From: Tridacna crocea
Lineage: Eukaryota > Mollusca > Bivalvia > Cardiida > Cardiidae
DNA length: 64,000 bases
NCBI GenBank assembly: GCA_943736015.1
Contig: OX031071.1
Span: 36,116,619 to 36,180,618, forward strand
Direction of reading: 5' to 3'
The notes under the pieces are model-generated. The model did no database searches. It was not told where the DNA came from and worked only from the letters and a program-made list of their open reading frames with translations. Position 1 is the first letter of the stretch, and every line of letters begins with the position of its first letter. Position numbers and translations under genes: made by a program. Shown piece by piece: positions 31,303 to 41,780 of this stretch.

Positions 31303-31526
31303 CCCTTTACCAAACAATCTCTGCTTTTTACGACCTTGAGATAGAAGCCTTTTGAAAACATTGTTGGAAAATGAGAAAGTGCTCGTCGCCAGCATTTTCT
31401 CCTTTTTCCACAATGTTTTCTACCTTTCACAAAACAAAATTCAAATTTCCAGCCATTTTATTTTGTCGTCTGCAAATGCTTCCGATTTGGAAAAGCCAAA
31501 AATTTTGTCGTTTGGTAATGAGTTAA
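31299..31526 (-). mobile_element. HP1 hairpin MITE (second of pair)
   Basis: It begins at the same TTAA (31299-31302) that ends the preceding copy and runs to GGTAATGAGTTAA. The left core reads GAGAAAGTGCTCGTCGCC, the right CAGCATTTTCTCC. Confidence 0.88.
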
Positions 31527-31797
31527 GATACCCACCGCTCCTTACTGTATTTGAATTGGCAAATTACGTAATACGGGTGTAAAAACGCCTTTTATAAACA
31601 ATAAACAAAGATAGGAGCCAGCCATGGAAAAAGGGGCTTTCGTGTACGTTAGTGACGCAATATACTAAGCAACTCATCACATAATAAGGGGAACCATTAA
31701 CCGTTATTCTGTTAAATAACTGACAGGAGATTTTGAATTTGATATTAAACACCAAAATATTGCCATTTCGAAGTAATGTTTTGAGGAACAATTCATG

Positions 31798-32038
31798 GGC
31801 GTATTTCTTTCGCTACTCCAAACACTCCGAACATGTTCTAGGTCAATGGAGTATTTCGGAACACTGTGCTGTGTTCTTTAGAACATGCTCTGACTGTTTT
31901 AATTAACTCGAGGTGCAGCACACCTGCTGAAGGGTTGCTAGGTGATACAAGATGGCTGAAAGACGGACAAATCTTCAAACCAAAATTTGCAATTGTTCTT
32001 TTTTACGATATGAATGCCATAAATAGGGGAAGAGTAGA

Positions 32039-32081
<43 letters not shown>

Positions 32082-32308
32082 AGCTAATTATATCCTCAAC
32101 TAACACAGCTAAGACAGTAGCTCTTGCAACAGCCATCATGCCAATGTACTTTCCTTTCGATATGGTTTAGGAAAATGTTCCGAACATGTTCCATTTAGAA
32201 CATACTTCTGGAACAGTGTATTGTGATCTGAAATATTCCTTTCGCATATTCCAGAACATCATTACAGAACACAGAACATTGTGCCAGAACAGGTGAAAGG
32301 AATACGCC
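31798..32308. mobile_element. TIR element with GAACATGTTC motifs
   Basis: GGCGTATTTCTTTCGC at left and GTGAAAGGAATACGCC at right are inverted. Inside are repeated GAACATGTTC-type palindromes and GGAACAGTGTATTGTG / GGAACACTGTGCTGTG. A CT microsatellite at 32041-32079 lies in the middle. No transposase. Confidence 0.72.
32041..32079. repeat. (CT)n microsatellite
   Basis: Uninterrupted CT dinucleotides, about 18 repeats. Confidence 0.95.
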
Positions 32309-32321
32309 TAATATCTCTTTA

Positions 32322-32389
32322 TCGGACAGTGTAGATCAAAGATCAGACTGCACGTTCTGTGCAGTCTGATCTTGATCTGCACTGTCCGC
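32322..32389 (+). mobile_element. PAL2 palindrome
   Basis: A clean hairpin from TCGGACAGTGTAGATC to GATCTGCACTGTCCGC, followed by the common GGTCAGTGAGTCGGGCTTCG extension. Confidence 0.87.
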
Positions 32390-32629
32390 AAAAGGTCAGT
32401 GAGTCGGGCTTCGCATCCAAAGGGTTAAATCTACTAAATCTCTAACAATAAACAGAAACCGGCGGTAGAATGGTTATTTGACATGCAGACAATCTATAAA
32501 TAGCTCAGAGTTTAGACCAAGATTGGCTTGCAAGGTCTGTGAAGGCTGACCTGGGTCAAAACTTCTAGAAAATTCATTAAGCCCCCTTCTCACAGAGTAT
32601 GTATATTTCTATGCAACCCTTTTCGGCCC

Positions 32630-32860
32630 TTAACCCATTACCACACAATCCCTACTTTTGACGACCCTTAGAAAGATGCCTCTTGAAAACATTGTGGGAA
32701 AAGGAAAAAATGCTGGTAACCAGCATTTTCTCCTTTTCCCACAATGTTTTCTACCCTTCACAAAACAAATTTCAAATTTTCAGTCACTTTTATTTTGTTT
32801 TGTCTACAAATGCTTTTGATTTTGACAAGCCTACAATATTGTTGTTTGGTAATGAGTTAA
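32630..32860 (-). mobile_element. HP1 hairpin MITE
   Basis: TTAACCCATTACCACACAAT to TTGGTAATGAGTTAA. The left stem has GGAAAAAATG against TTTTCTCC on the right, one unpaired change. Confidence 0.9.
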
Positions 32861-33104
32861 AACTTTCGATTTTTTTACCCCTTTCCTTAATGCTAACGAA
32901 AATATATTGGTAACTTTATCAGGAATTGTTTAGCTAAAGTTAATACTGATGTTGGGATAAGTCTACATCAAAGATACAGACTGTCGGTTTGGAGAAATTT
33001 GTAAATTTGGGCGAGTATGTCTTTGTGTGCGTGTGTATGTGCGTGTTTGGGTGTATTATTATGTGCGTGTCTGCGTATGGTTGTGTTTATGTATTTCTGT
33101 GTGA

Positions 33105-33110
33105 GTGTGT

Positions 33111-33166
<56 letters not shown>

Positions 33167-33239
33167 AAGAGACACAGAGTCAGAGTCAGAGAGACAGAGA
33201 GAGATAGCGAGAAAGAGAGAAAGAAAACAGACAGAAAGG

Positions 33240-33270
<31 letters not shown>

Positions 33271-33365
33271 GGAGTGAGAAAGAGGGAGACAGACAGAGAG
33301 GAGAAAGAAAGAAAGGAAGGAGAGAGAGAGACAGACAGAGAGACAGAGAGAGAGAGAAAGAAAGA
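33105..33365. repeat. Compound GA/GATA/GACA microsatellite
   Basis: A (GA)n run at 33113-33162 leads into GACAGAGA variants, (GATA)n at 33241-33270 and more GA-rich sequence. Long open frames on both strands across this region are simple-sequence artefacts. Confidence 0.93.
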
Positions 33366-33610
33366 GAAAAGACAAATTCTGACAAAAACAAAACAAGAAA
33401 GAGGACAAATTCACAAACACTGAAAAAAAAAAACTCATTCCAAAACAGCGCTGTCTCCGAAATTTCAATTACAAGCAATTTTACCCGTGGGAAAGCATTT
33501 AACTAAAACCATCTGTGGTGCCTTTCTTCCGTAAACATTAGAGACCTGAAGGAAACACGTGACCTATCCTCTGTGAAAAAGGGGGGGGGGTTGGGGGGCT
33601 TAAGGCATCT

Positions 33611-33677
33611 GCAAAAAGTGTCCACCCAGGTCAGCCTGCGCAGTCCGCGCAGGCTGACCTGGGTCGACACTTTTTGC
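33611..33677. mobile_element. PAL3 palindrome
   Basis: GCAAAAAGTGTCCACCCAGG / CCTGGGTCGACACTTTTTGC around GCCTGCGCAG-TCC-GCGCAGGC; only the CA/CG position is unpaired. Confidence 0.87.
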
Positions 33678-33689
33678 GATCGGTCGATT

Positions 33690-34100
33690 TTTCTGCATGT
33701 CAAAGGACCCGTTTATCTCATTATTCTGTCGATTGTTATATAAAATGGAATTTACAGATCTATACATCTAATTAAATGTCGACTTGCTATGTATATTGCA
33801 TTAAGCCCCCTTTTTTCAAAGCAATAATTATATAAGCATTTTCTTTTCTTCTTTCTGCAGAGGTCGCATGTCCTAGGACCAAGACACCTTATGATTCTGT
33901 CCTTTGATATGCGAAACTGATTTTACGAACCTATGATTATAATGTGACCCATCACGCAAATAGAGACTATCTGGGTATTCTGTACATCAATTAGATGAAA
34001 ACAGATTAATGATAATGCAGGTCAATTTAAAGTTGATAATTCAAAGATCTTTGTATAACAAGGTACAATGACTACTTTTCATACAGAAAATGTCATTAAA
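33690..34100. other. Stretch without gene
   Basis: Nothing recognised. Confidence 0.5.
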
Positions 34101-34101
34101 G

Positions 34102-34167
34102 CGAAAAGTGTCAAACCTGGCCAGACTGCGCGAATTCGCGCAGTCTGACCAGGGTTGACACTTTTCG
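34102..34167. mobile_element. PAL3-related palindrome
   Basis: CGAAAAGTGTCAAACCTGG / CCAGGGTTGACACTTTTCG, centre CTGCGCGAATTCGCGCAG. Same plan as 33611-33677 but with different stem sequence. Confidence 0.85.
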
Positions 34168-34717
34168 AGGTTTCCATAAGGTCCCTTTTTTTGCGTGATG
34201 GATCACAATTGTGTAGAATTCCCGTCCCCCCTCCATTTTACCGAGTTTTTTATCATCATATATATATCATATATCATCATATGGTACTGTATAGATACAG
34301 ATTAGACTGCACAGAGGGTGACGTCTGATCTTGAAAATTATCTGTCAAGAAATATGCGGATAGAAAATAGTCCTCCAGGACGAAAGTAAGATACAATCGC
34401 AACGTAATAAAGTGAGCATGTCCATAGTAACACAGTTCTTGTAGATTTCTGGATAGAGAAAAATAATATTATGAAGGAAGGAACGAACAAACGAACGAAG
34501 GAAAGAAAGAGAGAAGGAAGGAATAGACAGTATGAGAGAAATATTTTTCATCCATTTTCCCCATTGTTTAACCAGAACATGTTGGCCAGACATTGAATAG
34601 TAAAAAATATTGACGTTCAGATTCAAGATCAGACCGCACATCTAAATTGCAATTCATAAACTTTTCCTAAGAACAACTGTTTTAGTCTTTGTATCTGATT
34701 TTTTCTAAAATTGAAAA
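34168..34717. other. Stretch without gene
   Basis: It holds a worn PAL2-like sequence (GATTAGACTGCACAG, CGTCTGATCTTGA) near 34295-34335 and a GAAC/GGAA-rich run at about 34475-34530. Confidence 0.5.
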
Positions 34718-34773
34718 TAACAGAACTTCTGATTGGCTAAACCATTCGGTTTAGCCAATCAGAAGTTCTGTTA
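34718..34773. mobile_element. Perfect 26-bp-arm hairpin (AACAGAACTTCTGATTGG)
   Basis: TAACAGAACTTCTGATTGGC and GCCAATCAGAAGTTCTGTTA pair perfectly around ATTC after GCTAAACC / GGTTTAGC. It is the core of the element at 1212-1394. Confidence 0.92.
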
Positions 34774-34989
34774 CTTTTATATTTAGAAATGTTGGTAATA
34801 CAGGCCGCAATGTTGATGTAGGTATACAATTCGCAAAAGCAGCTGATATTCAACAGCTATCCCCTGAACTAAAGGCGACATACGAAAGTAATTTATGAAA
34901 TGTTAGCAATTTTATACTGCGGATAAACCGGGAACAAGTTCATTTACTCTCCCCAGATGTCAGTTTTATCGTGTAGCAAGCCAGGTTGA

Positions 34990-35343
34990 AAACGTTTTTG
35001 CAATAGAGAAATTCCGTGAGTGATTGACTGATCGACCCACCGATCGACCGATTGACTGCCTGTTTGATTGTTTGACAGACTGACTGACTGTTTGACTGAC
35101 TTGACTGACCGTTTGACTGGCAGACAGACTGCCAACTAACTAACTAACTAACTAACTAACTCACTCACCCACTCACTCACTAACGGACGGACGAACGAAC
35201 GAAATAACTAACTAACCAACGAACGAACTAACTAAGTAACTAACTAACTGACGAACGAACGAACTAACTAACTAAATAACTAACTCACTCACTCACTCAC
35301 TGACGAACGAAGTAACTAATTAACTAACCAACTAACTAACCAG

Positions 35344-35380
<37 letters not shown>

Positions 35381-35425
35381 GAACGAACGAACGTACTCAC
35401 TCACTCACTCACTCACGCATCGACC
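34990..35425. repeat. Tetranucleotide-rich tract (ACTA, ACTC, ACGA, GACT)
   Basis: A long imperfect run of TGAC/GACT then AACT/AACG/ACTC units, changing unit type along its length. Confidence 0.9.
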
Positions 35426-35969
35426 GACGAACGGACTGATTATACCCCAAGTTACGTTGACAAAGTTGAGTAAGATCTTCCTGTGTTCTAAAAACTTGTC
35501 AAATTCATGGAGTCATGATGAATGCAGGAAAAAAAACCCCAAAGATTTCCGGTTAGCCCTGTCTTAATAACGCCCGTGGTAGAATGCCATTGCGTCAGGA
35601 ATTTTCAATTTGTTTAAAATTCACCGACGTCAACCAAGATCAAAATGATTGCGTCACATCGTTATTGGTTTCCGCTACGTTACGTCTACGTCAAACACGT
35701 TCGTGCTGTGTTGGACCGGTTTTTACGTCATTGACGTTGTGAAACTTTCATCTAGCGTGAACGAGATTTAACCAACCAAAGTAAAGATAAGATAAGATCA
35801 TTATTTAGCTTTTTAAACCATAATTCTGCGTGATATAGTGGGAACTCGGTGTAGCGTGAAAATGATTAAGTAACCAAATTAAAGGCACGTTATTTAACTG
35901 AAACATTGGTCTAGCATGAATGAAATTCAACTAACAAAACTATTTTATTTTAACTAGATTATTTTTACC
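35426..35969. other. Stretch without gene
   Basis: Several ACGTCA-containing motifs occur between 35620 and 35750. No repeat family or frame recognised. Confidence 0.5.
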
Positions 35970-36205
35970 CTTTCACCCATTACCACTCAATCCCTACTTT
36001 TGACGACCCTGAGAAAGAAGCCTTTAGAAAACATGGTGGGAAAAGGAGAAAATGCTGGTAACCAGCATTTTCTCCTTTTCCCACAATGTTTTCTATCCGT
36101 CAAAAAAAACAACAAATTTCAAATTTTCAGTCACTTTTATTTTGTCGTCTGCAAATGCTCTCGATTTGGACAAGCCTAAAATATTGTAGTTTGGTAACGA
36201 GTTAA
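35970..36205 (-). mobile_element. HP1 hairpin MITE
   Basis: CACCCATTACCACTCAATCC to TTGGTAACGAGTTAA. The left TTAA is mutated; the hairpin is complete. Confidence 0.87.
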
Positions 36206-36230
36206 ACCATAATACTCGGGATTTTTATTT

Positions 36231-36262
36231 GGCGGGGATGGGGGTGGGGAGGGGGGAGGGAT
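36231..36262 (+). other. G-run cluster, potential G-quadruplex
   Basis: GGCGGGGATGGGGGTGGGGA then GGGGGGAGGG: at least four closely spaced G runs on the plus strand, immediately right of an HP1 copy. Confidence 0.75.
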
Positions 36263-36688
36263 ATAATTCAACAATTAGGCCCAAATAAACGCAAAACAAA
36301 TTTTCATCCTAAAAATTTAACGGCAATGATTGCAATTTCAGGTTTGCTTAAATTTCTCTATAGAGTATCAGAATCGTATCAGTTGAAACAGACACTGCAG
36401 ATCAAATATCTGCAAAATCACGGAGTGAAAGATTACAAAGTAGAACAAATTTTATCACTTCTTGCTTTGAATCAAAAAGGAAGTTTTATATAAGTCTGTC
36501 TATGTTACTAAACAAGCTTTCATGCGGAAACCTTGCATAATGAATGCGCAATAATTAAAAATGCATTTGTCATGCATTATTGTACTGGGCAAACGAGGTG
36601 GTTAAAAGGCAAACCGCACCATATCTTTGTGATACAGTTTTCTGTACAAAATAAAATTGAAATTATTCTAATATCATATTAATGTGAT
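36263..36688. other. Stretch without gene
   Basis: Nothing recognised. Confidence 0.5.
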
Positions 36689-36881
36689 AACGTTTAATTG
36701 ATTGATTGATTGATCGATTGATTTATTGGTTGGTTGATTGGTTGGTTGGTTGATTGATTGATTGATTGGTGGGTGGGTTGGTTGGTTGGTTGGTTGGTTG
36801 GTTGATTGATTGATTGATTGGTGGGTGGGTGGGTGGGTGGGTTGGTTGGTTGGTTGGTTGGTTGATTGATTGATTGGTTGG

Positions 36882-36922
<41 letters not shown>

Positions 36923-36925
36923 GCT
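36689..36925. repeat. (TTGA/TTGG/GTGG)n microsatellite
   Basis: Blocks of TTGA alternate with TTGG and GGTG runs over about 235 bp; the plus strand is T/G rich. A 168-aa minus frame across it is an artefact. Confidence 0.92.
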
Positions 36926-36961
36926 TATCCCGGTTTTCAACATTATCTCAGGTATGTCTCT

Positions 36962-37160
36962 TGTGGTGTCCGTGGCGCGTGAGGTAATGCGTCGGCCATA
37001 ACCAAAAAGTCCTAAGTTCGATACCCAGGAGCGGGTGTTAACTTTGGGATTTGTTTTTGGCCAACAGATTGGCTGGGGTACTGGTATAGTTCCTAGGAAG
37101 AAGACTCGAGAGAAATTAGTATAAGTTGTAAGAACTTGTTTCTCAATTGCTGTAAAATTA
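36962..37160 (+). mobile_element. SINE-B
   Basis: GTGGTGTCCGTGGCGCGTGA, AAGTTCGATACCC, TTTGGGATTTG, GACTCGAGAGAAATTAGTAT and AGAACTTGTTTCTCAATTGC. Confidence 0.82.
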
Positions 37161-37164
37161 AGGT

Positions 37165-37315
37165 TTATCGCGGCAGCCAATGAACCTATCTATACTTTCC
37201 CAGAGGTTCTTTTACCAGTACTCCACACAATGTTCGTTCCTAGCCACCGGCTGCTTTCCCACATAACCATCGTCGAAACAACGGTCAGCAGTGAGAGAGA
37301 AATGATTATCTCATG
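37165..37315 (-). mobile_element. SINE-A fragment (minus strand)
   Basis: CGGCAGCCAATGAACCTATC, AGGTTCTTTTACCAGTACTC and GGCTGCTTTCCCACATAACC are the reversed body; the head is absent. Confidence 0.7.
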
Positions 37316-37339
37316 CTTTCAGGTAGGATATCGAGAAAT

Positions 37340-37745
37340 AGCAGTGAAAATATTTTTCGATCTTACACTGGTACCACCAGTGAAAATACCGATTTTCACG
37401 TTTTTGTTGCCTAGGTAAATTGCCCGTGCCTGGCAACCATATGGAAATATGACGTCATATACCGTATATTTCTCGCGCTTGACGTAATATTGTAATGCGT
37501 TGCTATGCGGGAGAGGTACGCCACGGGGAATGACGAAAAAGAACTGCATTGGATTTTGATAAAGCTCCTCCCAGAAAGGGTTAAAAGCATGAAATAAACA
37601 GAATATTTTTCTTTTTCGGTGAAAGATCGAAATTTATTTCATCTCGTGGACACCATCGGCAATATTTTCACTCGTGGCTGCGCCACTCGTGAAAATATTA
37701 CCAATGGTGTCCACTCGATGAAATAAATTTCGACCTTTCCCCGAA
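37340..37745. mobile_element. Repeat with ATTTATTTCATCTCGTGG palindrome
   Basis: Left part GGAAATATGACGTCATATAC, TTTCTCGCGCTTGACGTAAT and GGGTTAAAAGCATG. Right part is a palindrome at 37620-37740 from GATCGAAATTTATTTCATC to GATGAAATAAATTTCGACC around ACTCGTGGCTGCGCCACTCGT. A second copy at 43020-43480 carries an HP1 in its TTAA. Confidence 0.8.
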
Positions 37746-38160
37746 AACGACAAATATCCTCTATATCCTGTCGCAATGACTATCGTCATTCGTTGGACAG
37801 AAATTGGCCAAATAGGTTTAAAATCTGTCATATTGTTACACTGATAAAAATAAACCCAAACGCTTGTAGAACTCGATGTTTTTGATGCAATACTGTACAG
37901 TTCTGAGGTATACCGCTATAGTAAATATATCGCACTGATCCTTATCAAACTTTGAGTAGTATACCATATTGGTATCTATGTTTTTTTAATGACAGAATAT
38001 TTCCGTTTCGCCGATTCCGTGATCGTAAGATTAAATTCATTAACTTTTCTACGATTGAATCCCCGGAGATTTAGAACAAAATGGAACCCCGTGAAGCGAA
38101 ACTGGTAAGTGTGACAAGTCAGTTATTAACTTCTTACTCTGTAAAGCTCGATTCACTGAC
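37746..38160. other. Stretch without gene
   Basis: Nothing recognised apart from CTGTCGCAATGACTATCGTC near 37769, a SINE-A-like phrase read in reverse. Confidence 0.45.
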
Positions 38161-38166
38161 TTTTTG

Positions 38167-38233
38167 CGGACAGTGTAGATCAAGATCAGACTGCAAAGAA
38201 CGTGCAGTCTGATCTTGGATCTACACTGTCCGA
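38167..38233 (-). mobile_element. PAL2 palindrome
   Basis: CGGACAGTGTAGATCAAGAT / GATCTACACTGTCCG with centre CTGCAAAGAACGTGCAG; loop order GAACGT shows reverse orientation. Confidence 0.85.
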
Positions 38234-38302
38234 TAGTGGTCACATGTTCCCCCACCCCAAATATCGGAATTTGTTTGTTTTTTTTATTTTTACCATCGGC
38301 TT

Positions 38303-38386
38303 TTAAGGTGATACCATTCTAATGGAAAACAGCTATTTCAGGTCGAACAAATTTCCACTATAATATTATCCTAAAAAATATATATA
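38303..38386 (-). mobile_element. TR-G right-end fragment
   Basis: TTAAGGTGATACCATTCTAA, TGGAAAACAGCTATTT and TTTCCACTATAATATTATCC are the reversed right end of the family. Confidence 0.75.
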
Positions 38387-38425
38387 TGTTTAAAAATGAT
38401 TATTGTTGTACTACTTTCACCGAGC

Positions 38426-38427
<2 letters not shown>

Positions 38428-38468
<41 letters not shown>

Positions 38469-38515
38469 ACAGAGACAGAGAGACGGACAGACAGACAGGC
38501 AGGCAGGCAAAGACG

Positions 38516-38551
<36 letters not shown>

Positions 38552-38663
38552 GACAGAGCGGGGAAAGATAGATGGGAAAGACCGAGAGAGAGAAAGAGCA
38601 AGATAGAGGGGACAGAGAGACGGACAGACAGACAGATAGACAGGCAGGCAGCAGGGGACGGTC

Positions 38664-38696
<33 letters not shown>

Positions 38697-38715
38697 GACA
38701 GAGAGAGAGCATACG
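38428..38715. repeat. (GA)n / GACA / GGCA compound microsatellite
   Basis: GA runs at about 38429-38465, 38518-38550 and 38665-38690 are separated by GACGGACAGACAGACAG and GGCAGGCAG blocks that occur twice. Long frames on both strands are artefacts. Confidence 0.92.
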
Positions 38716-39048
38716 AGTCGAGAGTAGATACAGGATTAGGTTGATCCACATTATATACAAAAAATTATTCTAAATTTAGCTTTTTACTTTTCGCAGTTGC
38801 ATCAAACCCTTTTTTGACAGAGCATAGTTGATATCTATATCTGCATAGTCAACTTTACAATACAGATTGTATATTTCGCTAATGTAATAACATCATGTAT
38901 TATATAACTACTATTATAAAGTGTAGTACACAGAATCACACGAAAAAAGTCGACATATATATATAAAAGCAATTCCAACTAGGAAGCTGACCATTAAAAA
39001 GTAGCATTTTTATTGTAAGTGCTTTATATTATCGTAAGTGGATTTATA

Positions 39049-39430
39049 AACCTTTGCCAGATGACAACAGTTTAAAACTGGTTCACGATGAAAGCATTTA
39101 CAGATGACAAGTTAGATGTAATAAACATCATCAACGATTTTTTTTTGCAACAAACCCTATGTTGTGGGTACTCATTAGAATCGTCTCGAGGAGACGATTC
39201 TAATGAGTACCCACAACATAGGGTTTGAATAAGCAATAATGGATTTAGAATACCATCTCTTCCCCTTACCTGGAGCTCTGTAAAATATGATTGTCAAAGG
39301 ATAGCATTTGCCTGCATAGATTATTAAAAAAAACAACACACAGACAGCGCGGTAAAAAGAATTTTCTCATTTTACCATATGGTCCTTAAAGGATCCTTTC
39401 CTGAAGTTTATCAAGTTAGGTCGTGTTTGT
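39049..39430 (+). mobile_element. Degenerate HP1 split by a palindromic insert
   Basis: CCTTTGCCAGATGACAACAG, GAAAGCATTTACAGATGACA (left arm) and GGTAAAAAGAATTTTCTC / CATTTTACCATATGG / GTTTATCAAGTTAGG (right half) are recognisable. About 200 bp including a perfect palindrome lie between. Confidence 0.6.
39151..39227. repeat. Perfect 37-bp-arm palindrome
   Basis: CAAACCCTATGTTGTGGGTA... runs to 39187, then a GAG loop, then the exact complement to ...TACCCACAACATAGGGTTTG at 39227. No mismatch in 37 pairs. It does not match another palindrome family in the window. Confidence 0.95.
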
Positions 39431-39431
39431 A

Positions 39432-40215
39432 TAATGGGGGTTACCTACAGGATCACTTTTGTTACTAACAGGCGTCACATTGCATTACTTACAGGCAGGC
39501 GTCACGTTGCATTATTTACAGGTGTAACTTTGCATTACTTACAAGCGTCACCTTCTATTACTCACAGGCGTCACTTTGTATTACTTACAGGCACCACTTT
39601 GCATTACTTACAGGCGTAACTTTCTATTACTCACAGGCGTCACTTTGCATTACTCACAGGCATCACTTTGCATTACTCACAGGCGTCACTTTCTATTACT
39701 CACAAGCGTCACTTCTATTACTTACGGGCGTCACTATATATTACTTACAAACAGCCGTTACAACGCATTACTTAAAGGCGTTACTTACAGGCACTGAGAG
39801 ATGTTACCCTCTATTAATTTTACTTACAACAGACATTACCCTGCATATACTTAGTCGTCGCCCTGACATTACACTGCAATTCTCACAGACATCACCCTGC
39901 ATTAATTACAAATGTCACCCTTCATTTCTTACAGGCATCACCCTGCATTTATTACAAGCGTCATCATCTAAACTTACATGATCATCCTGCTTTACTTACA
40001 GGCATCATCCCGTATTAGTTATACATGTGAGTCTGTATTACTTACAGGTGTCACCCTGCTTCAGTCTGCATCATTTGTAGGCGTCACCCTGCGTCAGTCT
40101 GTATTAGTAACAGACGTCACCCTGCGTTACTTAAAGGCGTCATCATGTGTTACTTACAGCTGCAAACCGCTTACTACTTACAGGTGCAACCATGCATTAC
40201 TTACAGCGTCGCCCT
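39432..40215. repeat. 23-bp minisatellite
   Basis: CACTTTGCATTACTCACAGG plus CGT repeats at a 23-bp spacing (for example CAGGCGT at 39611 and 39634, CAGG at 39657). Units become more variable to the right (CACCCTGCATTA). Roughly 30 units. Confidence 0.9.
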
Positions 40216-40249
40216 TAATAACAAATCGGTGTCAATAGCTCTAATCAAC

Positions 40250-40311
40250 GGACCAAACTGCACATTCTGTGCAGTCAGATATCAACATGATATTTATTCA
40301 TACTGTTTGCA
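40250..40311 (+). mobile_element. PAL2 palindrome, worn
   Basis: CCAAACTGCACATTCTGTGC then AGTCAGATATCAACATG; most of the outer stem is mismatched. Confidence 0.55.
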
Positions 40312-40391
40312 AAAGTGCATCAGCTAACCTGGGTAACTCTGTAGTTACATGTAGTATATATGACTCGTAACCTGGTGATTGTGAATTCCAT

Positions 40392-40450
40392 ATGGTCGGT
40401 TTACTTCAAAACCTCGTAACTACAGCTTGTTCAAGCAGTAGTTACTCGGC
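40392..40450. mobile_element. PAL4 palindrome, partial
   Basis: GGTCGGTTTACTTCAAAACC TCG arm with CAGCTTGTTCAAGC centre; the right arm breaks off after AGTAGTTACTCGG. Confidence 0.7.
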
Positions 40451-40561
40451 AATATATAGTTTAGACAAACTTCTTTTCCGCCATTCCTTTCTGATGCATG
40501 TAGTACCGGTAAGCAAATAAAAAACTTTAGTGACTTTGAAAGAAAATCGTGTCAGAGCCGG

Positions 40562-40764
40562 TGTAATGCAGTGAAATGACCCACTCCTACAAAATGACCC
40601 ATGGGTCAGAAATGACTTCTGGAGTCATTTCTCTACGTAGAATAATGTCCCCAGTCATTCGTCCACGTAGTGAAATGACTTCTGGGGTCATGTCTCTACG
40701 TAGAATAATGTCCCGGGTCATTCGTCAACGTAGTGAAATGACCCATGGGTCCTTTTGCATTACA
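40562..40764. mobile_element. FB1 fold-back element
   Basis: TGTAATGCAG and TTGCATTACA ends; flanks CCGG (40558-40561) and CTGG (40765-40768), one substitution apart. Interior repeats ATGACTTCTGGGGTCAT and CTCTACGTAGAATAATG blocks. Confidence 0.85.
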
Positions 40765-40768
40765 CTGG

Positions 40769-41138
40769 CGTGAGAAAGTCAGGAAACACATGTGTAGGTA
40801 AGCTAGCATTCGCGATAAGGTCTGTAAAAATTATTTTAAACCCCTATACTAAAAAAAAAAACAAGCATAAGTGCATAAAGGCGCACTAAGTAGGTGATAC
40901 ATAAATGAAATTAAGTCCAGACACTGCCCCCCCCCCCCAAAAAAAAAAACCGCTAAGTACACGAAGGGGTGGGGGATATCCTGTTAACCAGAGGTCACCT
41001 TTTACGACAAGTGGCATTGTACGTTACGTATTTGTAGATACACGTAATAATGCCAATATTTGGCGACGACAAACATTCACATATGTCGAAACTGTCAATG
41101 GAAACAATTAATTTTAAACCCGATTTACAAAACCTTCT
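40769..41138. other. Stretch without gene
   Basis: Poly-A at about 40851-40861 and C10/A10 runs at about 40928-40949; nothing else recognised. Confidence 0.5.
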
Positions 41139-41369
41139 TAAAACCTATATCAAACGAAAAAATAATGGACTCGGCCAAATTCAAAGCATTTTTTGGACAC
41201 AAATTAGATGTTCATAAGATTATATTTGCTGTCTTTGATAGAGTAGAAAACTTGGCAGGAAAAGGAGAAAATGCTGGTTTCCAGCATTTTCTCCTTTTCC
41301 TACAACGTTTTCAAAAGCCTTCTTCTTCAGAATCGTTAAAAGCCGGGATTGTGCGGTAAAAAAGTTAAA
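41139..41369 (+). mobile_element. HP1 with paired stem change
   Basis: ATCAAACGAAAAAATAATGG to GTGCGGTAAAAAAGTTAA. The stem reads GCAGGAAAAGG and CCTTTTCCTAC, so the usual GGGAA/TTCCC became AGGAA/TTCCT on both sides. Confidence 0.85.
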
Positions 41370-41552
41370 CACTGCATGAAATGACACAAATTTAGACGAA
41401 TCCAAATCAAAGCATTTTGCTGACAAGAAATCTCATTGTAACTCAAATGAACGTAGAAAACTATTCTGGGTAAAAGAAAAAATGCTTGTTACCAGCATTT
41501 TCTCCTTTTCCCACAATATTTTTAAGAGCGTTTTTTTTCCCACTATGACCTT
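41370..41552 (+). mobile_element. HP1, right end truncated
   Basis: CACTGCATGAAATGACACAA, CCAAATCAAAGCATTTTGC, hairpin AAAAAATGCTTGTTACCAGC / CATTTTCTCC. It abuts HP1 copies on both sides. Confidence 0.75.
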
Positions 41553-41780
41553 TGAACCCTTTACCACACAGCAGAATTATGGACCTATCCAAATCGAGAG
41601 AATTTGCAGATGATAATTTCATATTGGCTCAAATGATTCAATTTTTCTTTGGTACAGAAGAAAACTTTATGGGAATAGGAGAAAATGCTGGTTATCAGCA
41701 TTTTCTCCTTTTCCCACAAAGTTTTCAGACGGCCTCTTCCTCAGGGTCGTTAAAAGTCGTCATTCTGTGGTAAAGGGTTA
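41553..41780 (+). mobile_element. HP1 with paired stem change
   Basis: TTGAACCCTTTACCACACAG to TGTGGTAAAGGGTTAA. GAAAACTTTATGGG and CCCACAAAGTTTTC share the CTTT/AAAG change relative to CATT/AATG. Confidence 0.88.

Noticed and set aside
31798-32308. GAACATGTTC motifs as hormone response elements
   Set aside because: The spacing does not match the AGAACAnnnTGTTCT form, and the motifs belong to a TIR element.
32968-33478. Open frames of 139 and 166 aa across GA/GATA repeats
   Set aside because: Composition is almost only Ser, Leu, Phe and Cys from simple-sequence DNA; overlapping frames on both strands are equally open.
36674-37180. 168-aa minus-strand frame with NQSINQ repeats
   Set aside because: Translation of the TTGA/TTGG microsatellite and a SINE-B.
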